DNA from: Maricaulis sp.
GTDB taxonomy: Bacteria; Pseudomonadota; Alphaproteobacteria; Caulobacterales; Maricaulaceae
Assembly: GCF_030149515.1 (NCBI RefSeq)
Contig: NZ_JASBRI010000028.1
Coordinates: forward strand, 55,933 to 119,932
Direction: 5' to 3'
Length of the DNA: 64,000 bases
Part shown: piece after piece, positions 38,133 through 50,013 of the stretch
Numbering within the stretch: position 1 is the stretch's first letter
Layout of the letters: every line of letters starts with the position of its first letter
Translations under genes and position numbers: made by a program
The notes under the pieces: generated by a model
Databases searched by the model: none
The model's input: the letters and a program-made list of their open reading frames with translations, nothing else
Told to the model about the DNA's origin: nothing

Positions 38133-39662
38133 ATGTTTGCCTATGCCTTCGCCGCAATGGCGAAATCCCTTCGCCTGTTGGCCGGTCTGGCGTTGGCCCT
38201 GAGTACCGCTGCCGCCTCGGCCCAGGACCCCGCCGGTTTCACCGAGCGCCTGCGTCCGCGTATCCAGATGGCCGATGCACCGCAGACCTGGACGCTGGAC
38301 GAGCGGATGGCGCATTACGGCGTGCCCGGCGTGGCGCTGGCGATCATCGAGAATGGCGAGATCGTTCACGCCGCCGGTTATGGTGTGCTGCAGGCCGGTG
38401 CACCGGATCGTGTCGATGCGGACACCGTGTTCTCGGCCGGATCGGTCAGCAAGATCGCGACGGCGACGCTGATCCTGAGGCTTGTGGAGGCGGGATATCT
38501 CGATCTCGACGCCGACGCACTGACGGGCGTGACCTCATGGTCCCTGCCGGCCGCGCGTGATACGGCGGCGGGAACGCCGGTGCCGCTGCGGGCCATCCTG
38601 TCCCACACGGCCGGGTTCAACCTGCACGGCTTTGCCGATTTTCCGCCCGGCGCCGAACTGCCCGATACGGTGGAAACCCTGAATGGGTCGATGCCGGCGG
38701 TTCACGAAGCCCTGGCCCGGCAAACGCCCAGCGGCGAGCGCTACCGCTATTCCGGGGGCGGCTATACCCTGGCCCAGCTGTTGGTCAGCGATGTGATGGT
38801 AAGCCCGTTTGCAGACGTGGCAGCCATTCATCTCTTCGAACCGCTGGGCATGACACGCAGCACATTTGCCAATCCGCTGCCGGAGGACTTCGGCAATATC
38901 GCCCGCGCCCACAATGCATCCGGCGAACCCGCCGCACTGCCGCGCGGCTATGAGGCGATGCCCGAAGCGGCGGCCTCGGGTCTGTGGACCAGCGCCCGCG
39001 ATCTTGGCCGCCTGACCGCTGCGCTCATCGGCAGCTATCGCGGCAGCGGGCATGCGTTGGCGCAATCGCGGGCGGTCGAGATGATGACGCGCGTGGCGCC
39101 AGGCGAGCACGGCCTGGGGCCGCGTCTGGCCGGCCGGGGGGAGGACTTCATCTTCCATCATGGCGGCGCCAACAACTCCTACCGCGCCTGGATCGAGGGG
39201 CATCTGACCACCGGCGGCGGTCTGGTGATCCTCACCAACGGCACGCAGGGCCGGGCCCTGATTGACGAGATCCGCAATGCCGTCGCCGACACAATGGGCT
39301 GGGCCCTCAACCGGCCGGTGCTCGCGCCGGCCGTCGCGCCCGACATCGCGGTGCTGGAGGCCTATGCCGGCACATACACCGTCGATCCGGACTTTCCGCT
39401 CGCCGTGCGACAGCAGATGGTGGGCTGGATTTTCGAGAGCGATGTCGAAGTTCGGGTTGAGGACGGTGCACTGGTGATCGGACGGGCCGGGGGCGACCGG
39501 TTCGATGCCCTGATCCCGCTCACGCCCACGCGGTTCGCCATGCCGGGACTGTCGCAAACGGTCGGCATTGCCGAGTTCGAATTTCACCGCAATGCGCTGG
39601 GCGAGACGACGGGCGCCAGACTCCGGCTCGCCAATGCCCAGTCGCACTATCTGCGGCAATAG
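38133..39662 (+). CDS. serine hydrolase, beta-lactamase fold (PF00144 type), secreted
   Basis: 509 residues with a signal peptide (ends near ASAQ, about 31). The nucleophile motif SVSK is at 104-107, and YSG (206-208, in YRYSGGGY) stands where class C enzymes have YxN; HHGG (in FIFHHGGANN) fits the third motif. A C-terminal lipocalin-like beta domain (about 400-509) follows. It lies 69 bp after the M56-ankyrin gene on the same strand, the position where a sensor-controlled beta-lactamase would be, but the sequence suggests an esterase or peptidase as readily. The start has CTGGAG 6 bp upstream. Confidence 0.85.
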   Translation: MFAYAFAAMAKSLRLLAGLALALSTAAASAQDPAGFTERLRPRIQMADAPQTWTLDERMAHYGVPGVALAIIENGEIVHAAGYGVLQAGAPDRVDADTVFSAGSVSKIATATLILRLVEAGYLDLDADALTGVTSWSLPAARDTAAGTPVPLRAILSHTAGFNLHGFADFPPGAELPDTVETLNGSMPAVHEALARQTPSGERYRYSGGGYTLAQLLVSDVMVSPFADVAAIHLFEPLGMTRSTFANPLPEDFGNIARAHNASGEPAALPRGYEAMPEAAASGLWTSARDLGRLTAALIGSYRGSGHALAQSRAVEMMTRVAPGEHGLGPRLAGRGEDFIFHHGGANNSYRAWIEGHLTTGGGLVILTNGTQGRALIDEIRNAVADTMGWALNRPVLAPAVAPDIAVLEAYAGTYTVDPDFPLAVRQQMVGWIFESDVEVRVEDGALVIGRAGGDRFDALIPLTPTRFAMPGLSQTVGIAEFEFHRNALGETTGARLRLANAQSHYLRQ

Positions 39663-39740
39663 GCTGTCGGGCCTGTCTGCCTCTTCCGATGCGCGCGCGA
39701 GCTTGTAGAGTGGCGCAAAGGCCTATCGGAGGTGGCAGGC

Positions 39741-41036
39741 ATGCGCATTCTGGTCGCTGGAGCGTCGGGGTTCATCGGCTCGCATATCGCAGCCCACCTG
39801 CACGCACGTGGGTACGATGTCGTCGCGTCGGCCCGCGATGTCCAAAGGGCAGCACTGCGGGCACCGGGACTGGACTGGACCGGATGCGATTTTCGCCGCG
39901 ATACCGCCGGCGACTGGATGCCCCGGCTGGCCGGCGTCGATGCCGTGATAAATTGCGTCGGCGTTCTGCAGGACGGGCTGGGCGACGATAGCCGGGCCGT
40001 GCATGTCCGCGGTGCGGAGGCCCTGTTCGAAGCGTGCGAGCGGGCCGGTGCGCGGCGCGTACTGCATATCTCCGCTGTCGGCGTCGACGATCGCGCCGGG
40101 TCGAACTATTCGCGCGACAAGCTGGCCGGGGAGGCGGCGCTGCAGAGCCGCGATCTCGACTGGTTGATCCTGCGGCCCTCGCTTGTGGTGGCCCGCAATG
40201 TCTATGGCGGCACGGCGCTGATCCGGGCGCTGTGCGGCGTGCCCTGGATCACTCCGGTCGTCGGCGGAGACCAGATATTCCGTCCGATCGGGATGGACGA
40301 TCTGTGCACCGCCGTCGCCGACCTCCTGCGCGAAGATGCTCCCAGACACCAGCTGTTCGACCTGGCGGGCCCGGAGCGGGTGAGCCTGACGGACCTGGTC
40401 CGTGGCTATCGGCGCTGGCTGGGGTTCGGTGAAAGCCGGATCTGGCGGGTGCCGCGCTGGCTGGCGGCGCCGGCCTTCCGCTTTGGCGACCTGCTGGGCT
40501 GGCTGGGCGTGCGGACATCGATGCGCTCGAATTCCCTCAAACAGCTCGACTTCGATGTTGAGGGCGATCCCGTACCGTGGATTGCGGCGACCGGCGCCCG
40601 GCCGCGCGGTTTTCATGCCTGGCTGGCCGACCATCCCGCCGGTGTGCAGGACCGCTGGCATGCCCGGCTCGGCTTTGTGCGGCCGCTGGCGCGCTGGGTG
40701 CTGGGGCTCTACTGGCTGTTGACGGGCGTGCTGGCGCTCACCATTGCCAGAGAAAATGCCCATGCCGTGCTGACAGAGGCCGGATTCTCCGATGCTGCCC
40801 GGCCGTCCGTCCTGTGGCTGGGTTCGCTGTTCGATATTGCGCTGGGGGCCGCAATGCTGGCGAAGTGGCGGGTGCGGACCGTCGCGGCGATCATGGTGCT
40901 GGGCACGATCGGCTATATCGCCACGCTGAGCGTGACCTTGCCCGGCCTGTGGGCGGATGCGCTGGGGCCTGTCCTGAAAGTCTTTCCGATGATGGCACTG
41001 GCGCTGATGATCGCCGCGACGGAGGATGAGCGCTGA
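39741..41036 (+). CDS. NDUFA9-like atypical SDR fused to a DoxX-like membrane tail
   Basis: 431 residues. The N-terminal Rossmann part begins RILVAGASGFIGSHIAAHL and keeps the atypical-SDR pattern YSRDKLAGEAAL (a YxxxK-like site) and ILRPSLV. From about 310 on, four hydrophobic helices form a DoxX-like domain. Soluble parts of this type resemble the complex I accessory subunit NDUFA9; the tail suggests membrane attachment near the respiratory chain. A GGAGG ribosome binding site supports the ATG at 39741. The next gene starts within its stop codon (TGATG). Confidence 0.8.
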   Translation: MRILVAGASGFIGSHIAAHLHARGYDVVASARDVQRAALRAPGLDWTGCDFRRDTAGDWMPRLAGVDAVINCVGVLQDGLGDDSRAVHVRGAEALFEACERAGARRVLHISAVGVDDRAGSNYSRDKLAGEAALQSRDLDWLILRPSLVVARNVYGGTALIRALCGVPWITPVVGGDQIFRPIGMDDLCTAVADLLREDAPRHQLFDLAGPERVSLTDLVRGYRRWLGFGESRIWRVPRWLAAPAFRFGDLLGWLGVRTSMRSNSLKQLDFDVEGDPVPWIAATGARPRGFHAWLADHPAGVQDRWHARLGFVRPLARWVLGLYWLLTGVLALTIARENAHAVLTEAGFSDAARPSVLWLGSLFDIALGAAMLAKWRVRTVAAIMVLGTIGYIATLSVTLPGLWADALGPVLKVFPMMALALMIAATEDER

Positions 41037-41500
41037 TGGATCCCTATCCCGTCCTGCGCCTGATCCACATCCTTTCGGCCTCCATATTGTTCGGATCGGG
41101 CCTGGCGATCGCCTTTTTCATGATGATGGCCTGGCGTTCTGGCGACAGGGCCGCATTCGCGCTGACGGCCCGGCATGTCGTGCTGGCCGACTGGGTCTTC
41201 ACGGCAACGGCGGTGGTGGTCCAGCCTGTATCCGGCATCGCGCTGGCCCATGTGGCCGGATGGCCGCTGAGTGCGCCCTGGCTGATTGCGAGCTATCTGC
41301 TCTACGGCCTCATTGGCGCCTGCTGGCTGCCCGTGGTGTGGATCCAGTACCGGGTGAAGGCGCTGCTGGCCGGTGCGCCGGAGGAGCCGGTCCCGCCGCG
41401 CGTGCACCGTCTCATGCGGACCTGGTTCATCCTGGGCTGGCCGGCCTTTCTCGCCCTGATCGGCATTTTCGTTCTGATGATCGTCAAGCCGGGGCCTTAG
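41036..41500 (+). CDS. DUF2269 family integral membrane protein
   Basis: 154 residues, four helices. The start LRLIHILSASILFGSGLAIAFFMM and the His-containing helices match the DUF2269 family, predicted membrane proteins of unknown function often next to SDR/DoxX genes. It is translationally coupled to the SDR gene, so the two probably form one membrane unit. Its stop shares bases with the convergent sodC stop (41497-41500). Confidence 0.78.
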   Translation: MDPYPVLRLIHILSASILFGSGLAIAFFMMMAWRSGDRAAFALTARHVVLADWVFTATAVVVQPVSGIALAHVAGWPLSAPWLIASYLLYGLIGACWLPVVWIQYRVKALLAGAPEEPVPPRVHRLMRTWFILGWPAFLALIGIFVLMIVKPGP

Positions 41501-42054
41501 CCGCCGGAAATTGTCCCGCAGGCGATCCGCGCCCCCGCGCCCCCGATGGGCTGGGATGTGTGATCGTCAGCGCCCGCATGCAGCACGATGGCCGAACCGT
41601 CCTCGTCCAGCAGGTTCACCCGGCCCGCCGCGCCGGTCAGCGTGATGCCTGTGGAATAGAGTTCGGCATTGATATTGCCGGCGGCGTCGGCCCACAGATT
41701 GGGCAGGTCGGCCGGCTCCGGACCCTGCAGGTTCAGCAGGCCGTGCGCCCGCCCCTCCTGATTGATGTGATCGCCGGCCCGCGTGAAGCCGGTTCCGGTG
41801 CAATCGGCCGTATCGTGGAGATGGGCGGCATGCCAGCGCCCGCGGGCCTCAACCGGCAGGTCGTTGACGCGAATGCGGATCAGCACGCCCTCCGGACCTT
41901 CCCGCAGTATGGCCATGCCCGAAATGGGATCGCCATTGCCGGCGCCGGTGATCGGGACGCGGGCGGTGACGGGTTGCGGCGCAGCAGGCTGGGCCGGCGT
42001 GGCCGCAGCCATCAGGGCGGCGAAGGCGATCGCCGGGATGAGACGATTGAACAT
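41497..42054 (-). CDS. sodC: superoxide dismutase, Cu/Zn type, secreted
   Basis: 185 residues with a signal peptide (about 1-24). The copper and zinc ligands appear in order: HLH (in HAAHLHDTADC), GDHIN, HG, DLPNL and the late VLHAGADDH; the disulfide Cys pair (TADC and IACG) is present. It removes superoxide in the periplasm, complementing the cytoplasmic SodB. The gene lies alone between a convergent membrane gene and the Kelch gene 36 bp upstream, with which it may share a transcript. Confidence 0.93.
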   Translation of the reverse strand: MFNRLIPAIAFAALMAAATPAQPAAPQPVTARVPITGAGNGDPISGMAILREGPEGVLIRIRVNDLPVEARGRWHAAHLHDTADCTGTGFTRAGDHINQEGRAHGLLNLQGPEPADLPNLWADAAGNINAELYSTGITLTGAAGRVNLLDEDGSAIVLHAGADDHTSQPIGGAGARIACGTISGG

Positions 42055-42090
42055 GCAAGGCTCCGCTGGGAACGCACCGCCTATGTAGGG

Positions 42091-43104
42091 TCACGGAACC
42101 AGCGCTTCCACCCTGTTCGACGTGCCTTGTGCGCTGGGCCCGGTCGCTCCGGCGATGGCAAAGACCGATCCGTTCAGCGAGACCCCGCCGAGGCCGTGCC
42201 TCGGCGTCAGCATGGCAGGTCCGGAGTCCCAGCGGTCGCCGTCGGGGTCGTAGATCCAGACATCCGGATAGACGCCGCCGCCATCGGGCCCGAAATACTC
42301 TCCGCCAAAGGCGTAGATGCGGCCGCCCGTCACAGCGGCGGCCAGACCGCCCTGGCCCTGGGGCATCGGCGCCAGGGAGTGCCAGCTATCGCTGTGCGGA
42401 TCATAGGCCTCGTGATGGGCGCGATTGCCGTCATTGACGCGGCGCCCGCCAACGATATGGAAACGACCGTTCAGCACGACGCCGGCCGCCGAATTGCGCG
42501 GATTGGGATTGGGAGCGGCCCGATGCCAGCGGTTTTCGCCAGCATCGAACACAAAATGCGCGCCACTGTCGGCATGGTCGGGCCAGTTGGCATTGGCCTC
42601 GCCGGCGGGTTGCCGGCCGGTGGCGACGTGGATCTGCCCGCCCAGTGAAACAGCGCAGGTCTCGGCGAAGGGGGCGGGCAGGGGGGCGGCCTCGTGCCAG
42701 GTATTCGACGCCGGGTCGTAACGCGTATTCGCCGCGATCATGTTCCAGGCGCCGCCATTGCCCGCCCGGAAGCCACCGATGGCATAGATCGCACCCTCAT
42801 GGCCGACCAGGTTGGGATGGTGACGCGGTTCGGGCAACGCGGCGATCTCGGTCCATTCATTGGTCCATTCATCGGGCGCCCAGCGGAAGGCGCGGTCGAG
42901 AATGCCCATGCCCTCGCGGCCCGTATCCGGCGACAGGCCGCCGGCAAGGTAGATCTGTCCGTCGAGGATGGCGGGGTAGATTTCCTGTGTGCGCACGGGC
43001 AGCGCGGCCCGGTGCGACCAGGGTGGCGGCAGGGCCGCCCCGGGGCCGGCCATGCCCAGCGCCAGCGTGCTTCCGACAAATCCGCGGCGGGTCAGTGTCG
43101 TCAT
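42091..43104 (-). CDS. Kelch-repeat protein with Tat signal peptide
   Basis: 337 residues. The N-terminus TLTRRGFVGSTLALGMAG is a twin-arginine signal. The mature part has about six Kelch blades with repeated GG, then W/Y elements (for example IYLAGGL, IYAIGGF, FHIVGGR, IYAFGGE). Such propellers bind proteins or glycans; no catalytic residues are evident. It is a likely client of the TatABC system in this window. The start ATG at 43104 has a ribosome binding site AAGGGAGG. Confidence 0.85.
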   Translation of the reverse strand: MTTLTRRGFVGSTLALGMAGPGAALPPPWSHRAALPVRTQEIYPAILDGQIYLAGGLSPDTGREGMGILDRAFRWAPDEWTNEWTEIAALPEPRHHPNLVGHEGAIYAIGGFRAGNGGAWNMIAANTRYDPASNTWHEAAPLPAPFAETCAVSLGGQIHVATGRQPAGEANANWPDHADSGAHFVFDAGENRWHRAAPNPNPRNSAAGVVLNGRFHIVGGRRVNDGNRAHHEAYDPHSDSWHSLAPMPQGQGGLAAAVTGGRIYAFGGEYFGPDGGGVYPDVWIYDPDGDRWDSGPAMLTPRHGLGGVSLNGSVFAIAGATGPSAQGTSNRVEALVP

Positions 43105-43221
43105 GAATGGCCTCCCTTGCTCGCGATCAGTCAAGCGGAAGGCGTTCGCGAGTTCCACTGAAAGTTTTGAAGGGTGACCGGTCCACGTCTCACCGGGCGT
43201 CCGTTGCCGACTGGCGGGGGC

Positions 43222-44502
43222 TCACTCCTCCGCCGGGCAATGTCCGCCGGTGATACGTGCCACCTCGGCCGGATCCCCATCGGTCTCGGCCGGTTCCAGG
43301 TCCAGTGCGCAGGCGATGATGCCGTAGACATTCACGTTCTCGAACGCGTCCGGACGTGTGCCTTGCGGGAAGACGGGGCCGGCGCCGATGAAGGTTGCGC
43401 CCATGGGCTCGGCCCGGTTGTCGTACCCGTGCTGGCCGCGCAGCGAGGACAGATAGGGGCTGGAGAAGTTGGCGTCGGAGCGAGAGATCAGCCAGTCCGG
43501 ATCGGCCAGGATGAAGAGGTCCGGTCCCCTGGTCGGGTGATCGAACCGCCACTCGGGCGAATAGTCTCCGGGCCGGTAGACCGAGAGATGCGGATGCGCG
43601 CCCTGCAGTTCGGCTTCGGCACGGGCCACCGCGGCCTCATCGCCAAAGGCCATCAGAAAGGGCTCCAGCCCGGCGCCGTACGGACCCGCAAATTCCTTGA
43701 CGAACAGGCCTTCGAGCGCGGAGTGGTCGTCGATCATGATCACGCGCTCCGTGCCCACGGGGGCCATGCCATGATCGGAGACGACGATGATATTGGTGCG
43801 GCCGAGAAGGCCGCGCGCCTCCAGACCGGTGACCAGATCCCCCACCAGCGTATCGACGCGGGCAACCGCCTCGCCCTCGGCCTCGGTAAACGGGCCGGCG
43901 CGGTGCAGCACCGTGTCGACATGGTCGAAATAGACGGCGGCGAAGCGCGGCTGTTCCGCGGCCGGTGCATCAAACCAGGACAGGACTTCGGCGACGCGGT
44001 CCTCATAGGGCATGTCGTGCTGATAGGGATGCCAGACCGAGGCGTATTCGCCGTCGACCGGCGCTTCGGACCCGAGCCAGAACATGATGTGGCTGCGCAC
44101 ATCCTGGCGTTCCGCCGTGATCCAGATCGGCTCCCCCTGCCACCAGAAGGCATCCTGCGGACCGCCTGCGCGTGCCGAGAACAGGCGCTCGGCCTCGGCG
44201 TCCCAGGGCGAGTTGGAGACCATGCCGTGATGTTCCGGATAGAGCCCGGTGGCCAGCGAGTAGAAATTCACGAAGGTCTTGGTGGGCATCACCGGCAGCA
44301 TGCGGTCCGGCCGCACGCCGCGCTCGGCCAGTGCCTGCAGATTTGGCGCGTCCCAGCGGTCGATGGCGTCATAGCGCAGCCCGTCCAGGCCGATCATCAG
44401 GACGATGGGGGCCTCGGCAGCCTCTTCTTCCTGGCGCGGCATGTGCGAACAGGCAGCGGCAACGAAAACGAGCAGGACGGGCAGAAGGCGGTGCATGTTC
44501 AT
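43222..44502 (-). CDS. lipoprotein phosphodiesterase/nucleotide pyrophosphatase (alkaline phosphatase superfamily)
   Basis: 426 residues. A lipobox-like AAAC (Cys18) suggests an outer membrane lipoprotein. The two-zinc site of NPP enzymes is complete: Asp in GLDGLRYD, nucleophile Thr in PTKTFVNFY, Asp/His in YFDHVDTVLH, Asp-His in VVSDHGM and His in GQHGYDN. It should hydrolyse nucleotide or lysophospholipid phosphodiesters in the periplasm or at the surface. It stands alone, 117 bp before the Kelch gene on the same strand. Confidence 0.88.
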   Translation of the reverse strand: MNMHRLLPVLLVFVAAACSHMPRQEEEAAEAPIVLMIGLDGLRYDAIDRWDAPNLQALAERGVRPDRMLPVMPTKTFVNFYSLATGLYPEHHGMVSNSPWDAEAERLFSARAGGPQDAFWWQGEPIWITAERQDVRSHIMFWLGSEAPVDGEYASVWHPYQHDMPYEDRVAEVLSWFDAPAAEQPRFAAVYFDHVDTVLHRAGPFTEAEGEAVARVDTLVGDLVTGLEARGLLGRTNIIVVSDHGMAPVGTERVIMIDDHSALEGLFVKEFAGPYGAGLEPFLMAFGDEAAVARAEAELQGAHPHLSVYRPGDYSPEWRFDHPTRGPDLFILADPDWLISRSDANFSSPYLSSLRGQHGYDNRAEPMGATFIGAGPVFPQGTRPDAFENVNVYGIIACALDLEPAETDGDPAEVARITGGHCPAEE

Positions 44503-44768
44503 GTCCCCGATCGGAAGCGATGTGTTGAGTGTCCGGGTGTAGGCCGTGGAGATGACGAACGGAAGACACCGGGCGGGATTTCGCTGCCATCGCCAACCGC
44601 CCCCGGCGTTTGCGCCCGCCCCCCCCGATTGTTAAGACTTGGCGACAGGCCTGCCGCCTGATTCACGCGCCGATGCGACCCTATGCGGGGGCGGCGTGAA
44701 GAGGCGGCGTTTTTCGTGGCAGCGGATTGTTCCTTCCGCGCCCGGAAACAAAAAGAAAGAGGACCGCC

Positions 44769-47578
<2,810 letters not shown>

Positions 47579-47582
<4 letters not shown>

Positions 47583-47833
47583 TCGAACCGGCGGTTCTCG
47601 CCGCCTTCCTGCCGCTTGTCCTCGATCCGGGCCGGGCGGCCCTGCCACAACTGGCCCTGCTGGCTGCCCTGTTCCTGGCCGTGGCGCTGGTTATCGACAG
47701 CGCCTGTGCCGCCTTCGGCGGGGCGCTGTTGCAGGTTTTCAGCGCCAAGCGTTTCAAATTATGGGCAAACAGGCTATCAGGCGGCGTGTTGCTGATGGCG
47801 GCCGGCCGGCTCGCCCTGCGCCGGGAGGCCTGA
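47579..47833 (+). pseudogene. C-terminal remnant of a LysE/RhtB-type exporter
   Basis: 84 residues starting with a GTG that overlaps the gyrA stop by 4 bp. Two helices are visible (about 22-45 and 60-78). The order FLPLVLDPGRAALPQLALLAALF, then ANRLSGGVLLMAAGRLALRR, matches the last third of LysE/RhtB transporters (about 200 residues), so the first half is missing. No upstream in-frame sequence completes it because gyrA occupies that DNA. It may be a decayed gene kept by coupling to gyrA, or a small membrane protein. Confidence 0.55.
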
Positions 47834-47837
47834 CCTG

Positions 47838-48326
47838 ATGACCCGTACCGCGCTCTATCCGGGCACGTTCGACCCGATCACCAATGGCCATCTCGACATT
47901 ATCGGACGGGCCGTGAAACTCGTCGACAAGCTGGTCATCGGTGTGGCGGTCAATGCCGGCAAGAAACCGCTGTTTTCCGTCGAGGAACGCGTTGAAATGG
48001 TGCGGACCGAAGTCGACAAGTTCGAAAACGGCGCGGCGATCGAGGTGATGCGCTTCGACGGGCTGCTGATGCATTTCGCCGAGGAAATCGGGGCTCAGTC
48101 CATTGTGCGCGGGCTTCGCGCCGTGTCCGATTTCGAGTATGAATTCCAGATGGTGGCGATGAACCAGCGTCTCAATGACGACATCGAAACCGTCTTCCTG
48201 ATGGCCGATCCGCGCCACCAGGCCATCGCCTCGCGGCTGGTCAAGGAAATCGCCGCCCTGGGCGGTCGCGTTTCCGATTTCGTGCCGGCCTCCATCGAAG
48301 CCCGTCTCAAGGAGCGACTTGCGTGA
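47838..48326 (+). CDS. coaD: pantetheine-phosphate adenylyltransferase
   Basis: 162 residues, exactly the family length. Fourth step of coenzyme A synthesis, adenylating 4'-phosphopantetheine. The nucleotidyltransferase motif TNGHLD, together with YPGTFDPI just before it, and the QSIVRGLRAVSDFEYE block are diagnostic. It sits after gyrA, as in many alphaproteobacteria, and its stop overlaps the cyclophilin start (GTGA). Confidence 0.97.
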   Translation: MTRTALYPGTFDPITNGHLDIIGRAVKLVDKLVIGVAVNAGKKPLFSVEERVEMVRTEVDKFENGAAIEVMRFDGLLMHFAEEIGAQSIVRGLRAVSDFEYEFQMVAMNQRLNDDIETVFLMADPRHQAIASRLVKEIAALGGRVSDFVPASIEARLKERLA

Positions 48327-49279
48327 TCATGCGTTTCACCGTTTCCGCCACTCTCGCCCTGGCCCTGAGCGCCGCGGCATGCGCCCGCGACAACGCCGCC
48401 GGCAATGCCGAAACCGAAACCGCCGCCGCGAACACTGCGGCCGCCGTCGTGCAACAGGCCGAACCGGCACCGTCCTGGGATTTCCCGGAAGAGGCCTGGC
48501 GCAGCGTCGATCAGGACCGTCTGCTCTATATCGAGACCGATCACGGCATGATCGTCGTGGAGCTGGCCCCGGAATTCGCGCCGAACCATGTCGCCCGCAT
48601 GCGCGAACTCGCCGGCGAGCGCTTTTACGATTTTCTGGTGTGGCACCGGGTGATCGACGGCTTCATGGCCCAGGGCGGAGGCTCCCGCGCCAATCCCGGC
48701 CATGCTGCCGACATTCCGCCGCTCGAGGCGGAATTCACCATCCGCCGGTCGGGTGAGCCGGCCGTCAGCGAGTTGCAGGACCGCGTCGTCAATCCGCGGG
48801 AAATCCCGCAAATGGCCAAAGCCGGCTTCTGGAACGGTTTCCATGCCGGCACCCAGACCGCGGCGCTGGCGGGCATTACCGGCGATGGCCGGGTCCAGTC
48901 CTGGCTGCTGCATTGCCGGGGTGCAGCCGCCATGGCCCGCACCAGCGATCCCAATTCCGCTCTCAGCCAGTTCTACATCACCACGGGCAGCCCGGATCAC
49001 CTGAACGCCACCTACACCGTCTGGGGCCGGGTGCGTCACGGCATCCAGGCGGTCGATGCGATCCGCGTCGGTTCGGCGATGGAGGATCCCGACTTCACGC
49101 CCGACATCATCCGTTCGATGCGCGTGGGCAGCGAACTGCCGGCCGAGGCGCAGATCGGGGTCGAGGTGATCGATACCGGAAGCGAGGCCTTTGCCGGCTA
49201 TCTCGATACGCTGCGCGACGCCCAGGGCAATCTGCCCGATATTTGCGAAATCACCGTGCCGACCCGAATTGAGGAGTAA
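48323..49279 (+). CDS. cyclophilin-type peptidyl-prolyl isomerase, lipoprotein-like
   Basis: 318 residues. A signal sequence with lipobox-like SAAAC (Cys21 from the GTG start) is followed by an Ala/Glu-rich linker and a cyclophilin domain (about 65-290) with FYDFLVWHRVIDGFMAQGGG, and a later AAAMARTSDPNSALSQFYI. It catalyses cis-trans proline isomerisation in the envelope. An insertion of about 60 residues in the middle of the domain is unusual. GTG at 48323 is preferred by ribosome binding site spacing; ATG at 48329 is also possible. Confidence 0.88.
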   Translation: MIMRFTVSATLALALSAAACARDNAAGNAETETAAANTAAAVVQQAEPAPSWDFPEEAWRSVDQDRLLYIETDHGMIVVELAPEFAPNHVARMRELAGERFYDFLVWHRVIDGFMAQGGGSRANPGHAADIPPLEAEFTIRRSGEPAVSELQDRVVNPREIPQMAKAGFWNGFHAGTQTAALAGITGDGRVQSWLLHCRGAAAMARTSDPNSALSQFYITTGSPDHLNATYTVWGRVRHGIQAVDAIRVGSAMEDPDFTPDIIRSMRVGSELPAEAQIGVEVIDTGSEAFAGYLDTLRDAQGNLPDICEITVPTRIEE

Positions 49280-49284
49280 GACAC

Positions 49285-49737
49285 ATGGCCGAAGAACAGA
49301 TCGTATTCACCCTCGAGGGCGGTGACGTCACCATCAAGCTGCGACCGGATCTGGCGCCCAAACATGTCGAGCAGATCACCAAACTGGTGAAGGAAGGCTT
49401 CTACGACGGCCTGAATTTCCACCGCGTGATTGACGGTTTCGTGGCCCAGGGCGGCTGTCCGCAAGGCACCGGCATGGGCGGCTCGGGCACGAATATCCCG
49501 GCCGAGTTCTCTGCCGAACCGCACAAACGCGGCACCATGTCGATGGCCCGCGCTGCCGATCCGGACAGCGCCTCCAGCCAGTTCTTCATCTGCCTGGACG
49601 ATGTGCCCTATCTCGACAACCAGTACACGGTCTGGGGCGAGGTGATCTCGGGCATGGAACATGTCGACGCCCTGCCCAAGGGTGAGCCGCCGGCCAATCC
49701 GGGCAAGATCGTCAAGGCCAGCGTCGTCGGGGCCTGA
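49285..49737 (+). CDS. ppiB: cyclophilin-type peptidyl-prolyl isomerase, cytoplasmic
   Basis: 150 residues, minimal cyclophilin without a signal. The catalytic core FYDGLNFHRVIDGFVAQGGC and the GTMSMARAADPDSASSQFFI block are intact. It follows the envelope cyclophilin by 5 bp, the usual pair in this gene order, and is followed by an intrinsic terminator. Confidence 0.95.
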   Translation: MAEEQIVFTLEGGDVTIKLRPDLAPKHVEQITKLVKEGFYDGLNFHRVIDGFVAQGGCPQGTGMGGSGTNIPAEFSAEPHKRGTMSMARAADPDSASSQFFICLDDVPYLDNQYTVWGEVISGMEHVDALPKGEPPANPGKIVKASVVGA

Positions 49738-49759
49738 TCCAAACGGACAGAACACGAAG

Positions 49760-49794
49760 AAGCCGCGTTATCCCACGGGTATCGCGGCTTTTTT
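49760..49794 (+). terminator. intrinsic terminator after ppiB
   Basis: AAGCCGCG (49760-49767) pairs with CGCGGCTT (49783-49790) over a 15-base loop, followed by four more T. It ends the gyrA-coaD-ppi transcript 22 bp after the last stop. Confidence 0.85.
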
Positions 49795-49851
49795 GATGGG
49801 AGTTTTGCGCTTCCTTCAATCGGCCCCGACCAGCATGCAGTCGGCAAGGCA

Positions 49852-50010
49852 ATGCGTTCCGGGGCACTTGTGGCCAAAATCCAGGGCAAGCTTCACGGTA
49901 TCAGCCGCATGCGGTCGCGCACGCCGCCGTTCGGGCGGCATTTCATCCGCATCGGCGACACGGCCCTGCGCGGCATCATCGTGCCGGCGTCCATTGACGA
50001 TTGTCTGTAA
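49852..50010 (+). CDS. hypothetical small protein
   Basis: 52 residues with high GC at third positions, so coding is plausible. Basic N-terminal half (KLHGISRMRSRTPP) and no membrane segment. No family recognised. It is followed 3 bp later by another small frame, and the pair sits between the ppiB terminator and an AhpD-like gene. It could also be a decayed fragment. Confidence 0.35.
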   Translation: MRSGALVAKIQGKLHGISRMRSRTPPFGRHFIRIGDTALRGIIVPASIDDCL

Positions 50011-50013
50011 GCG

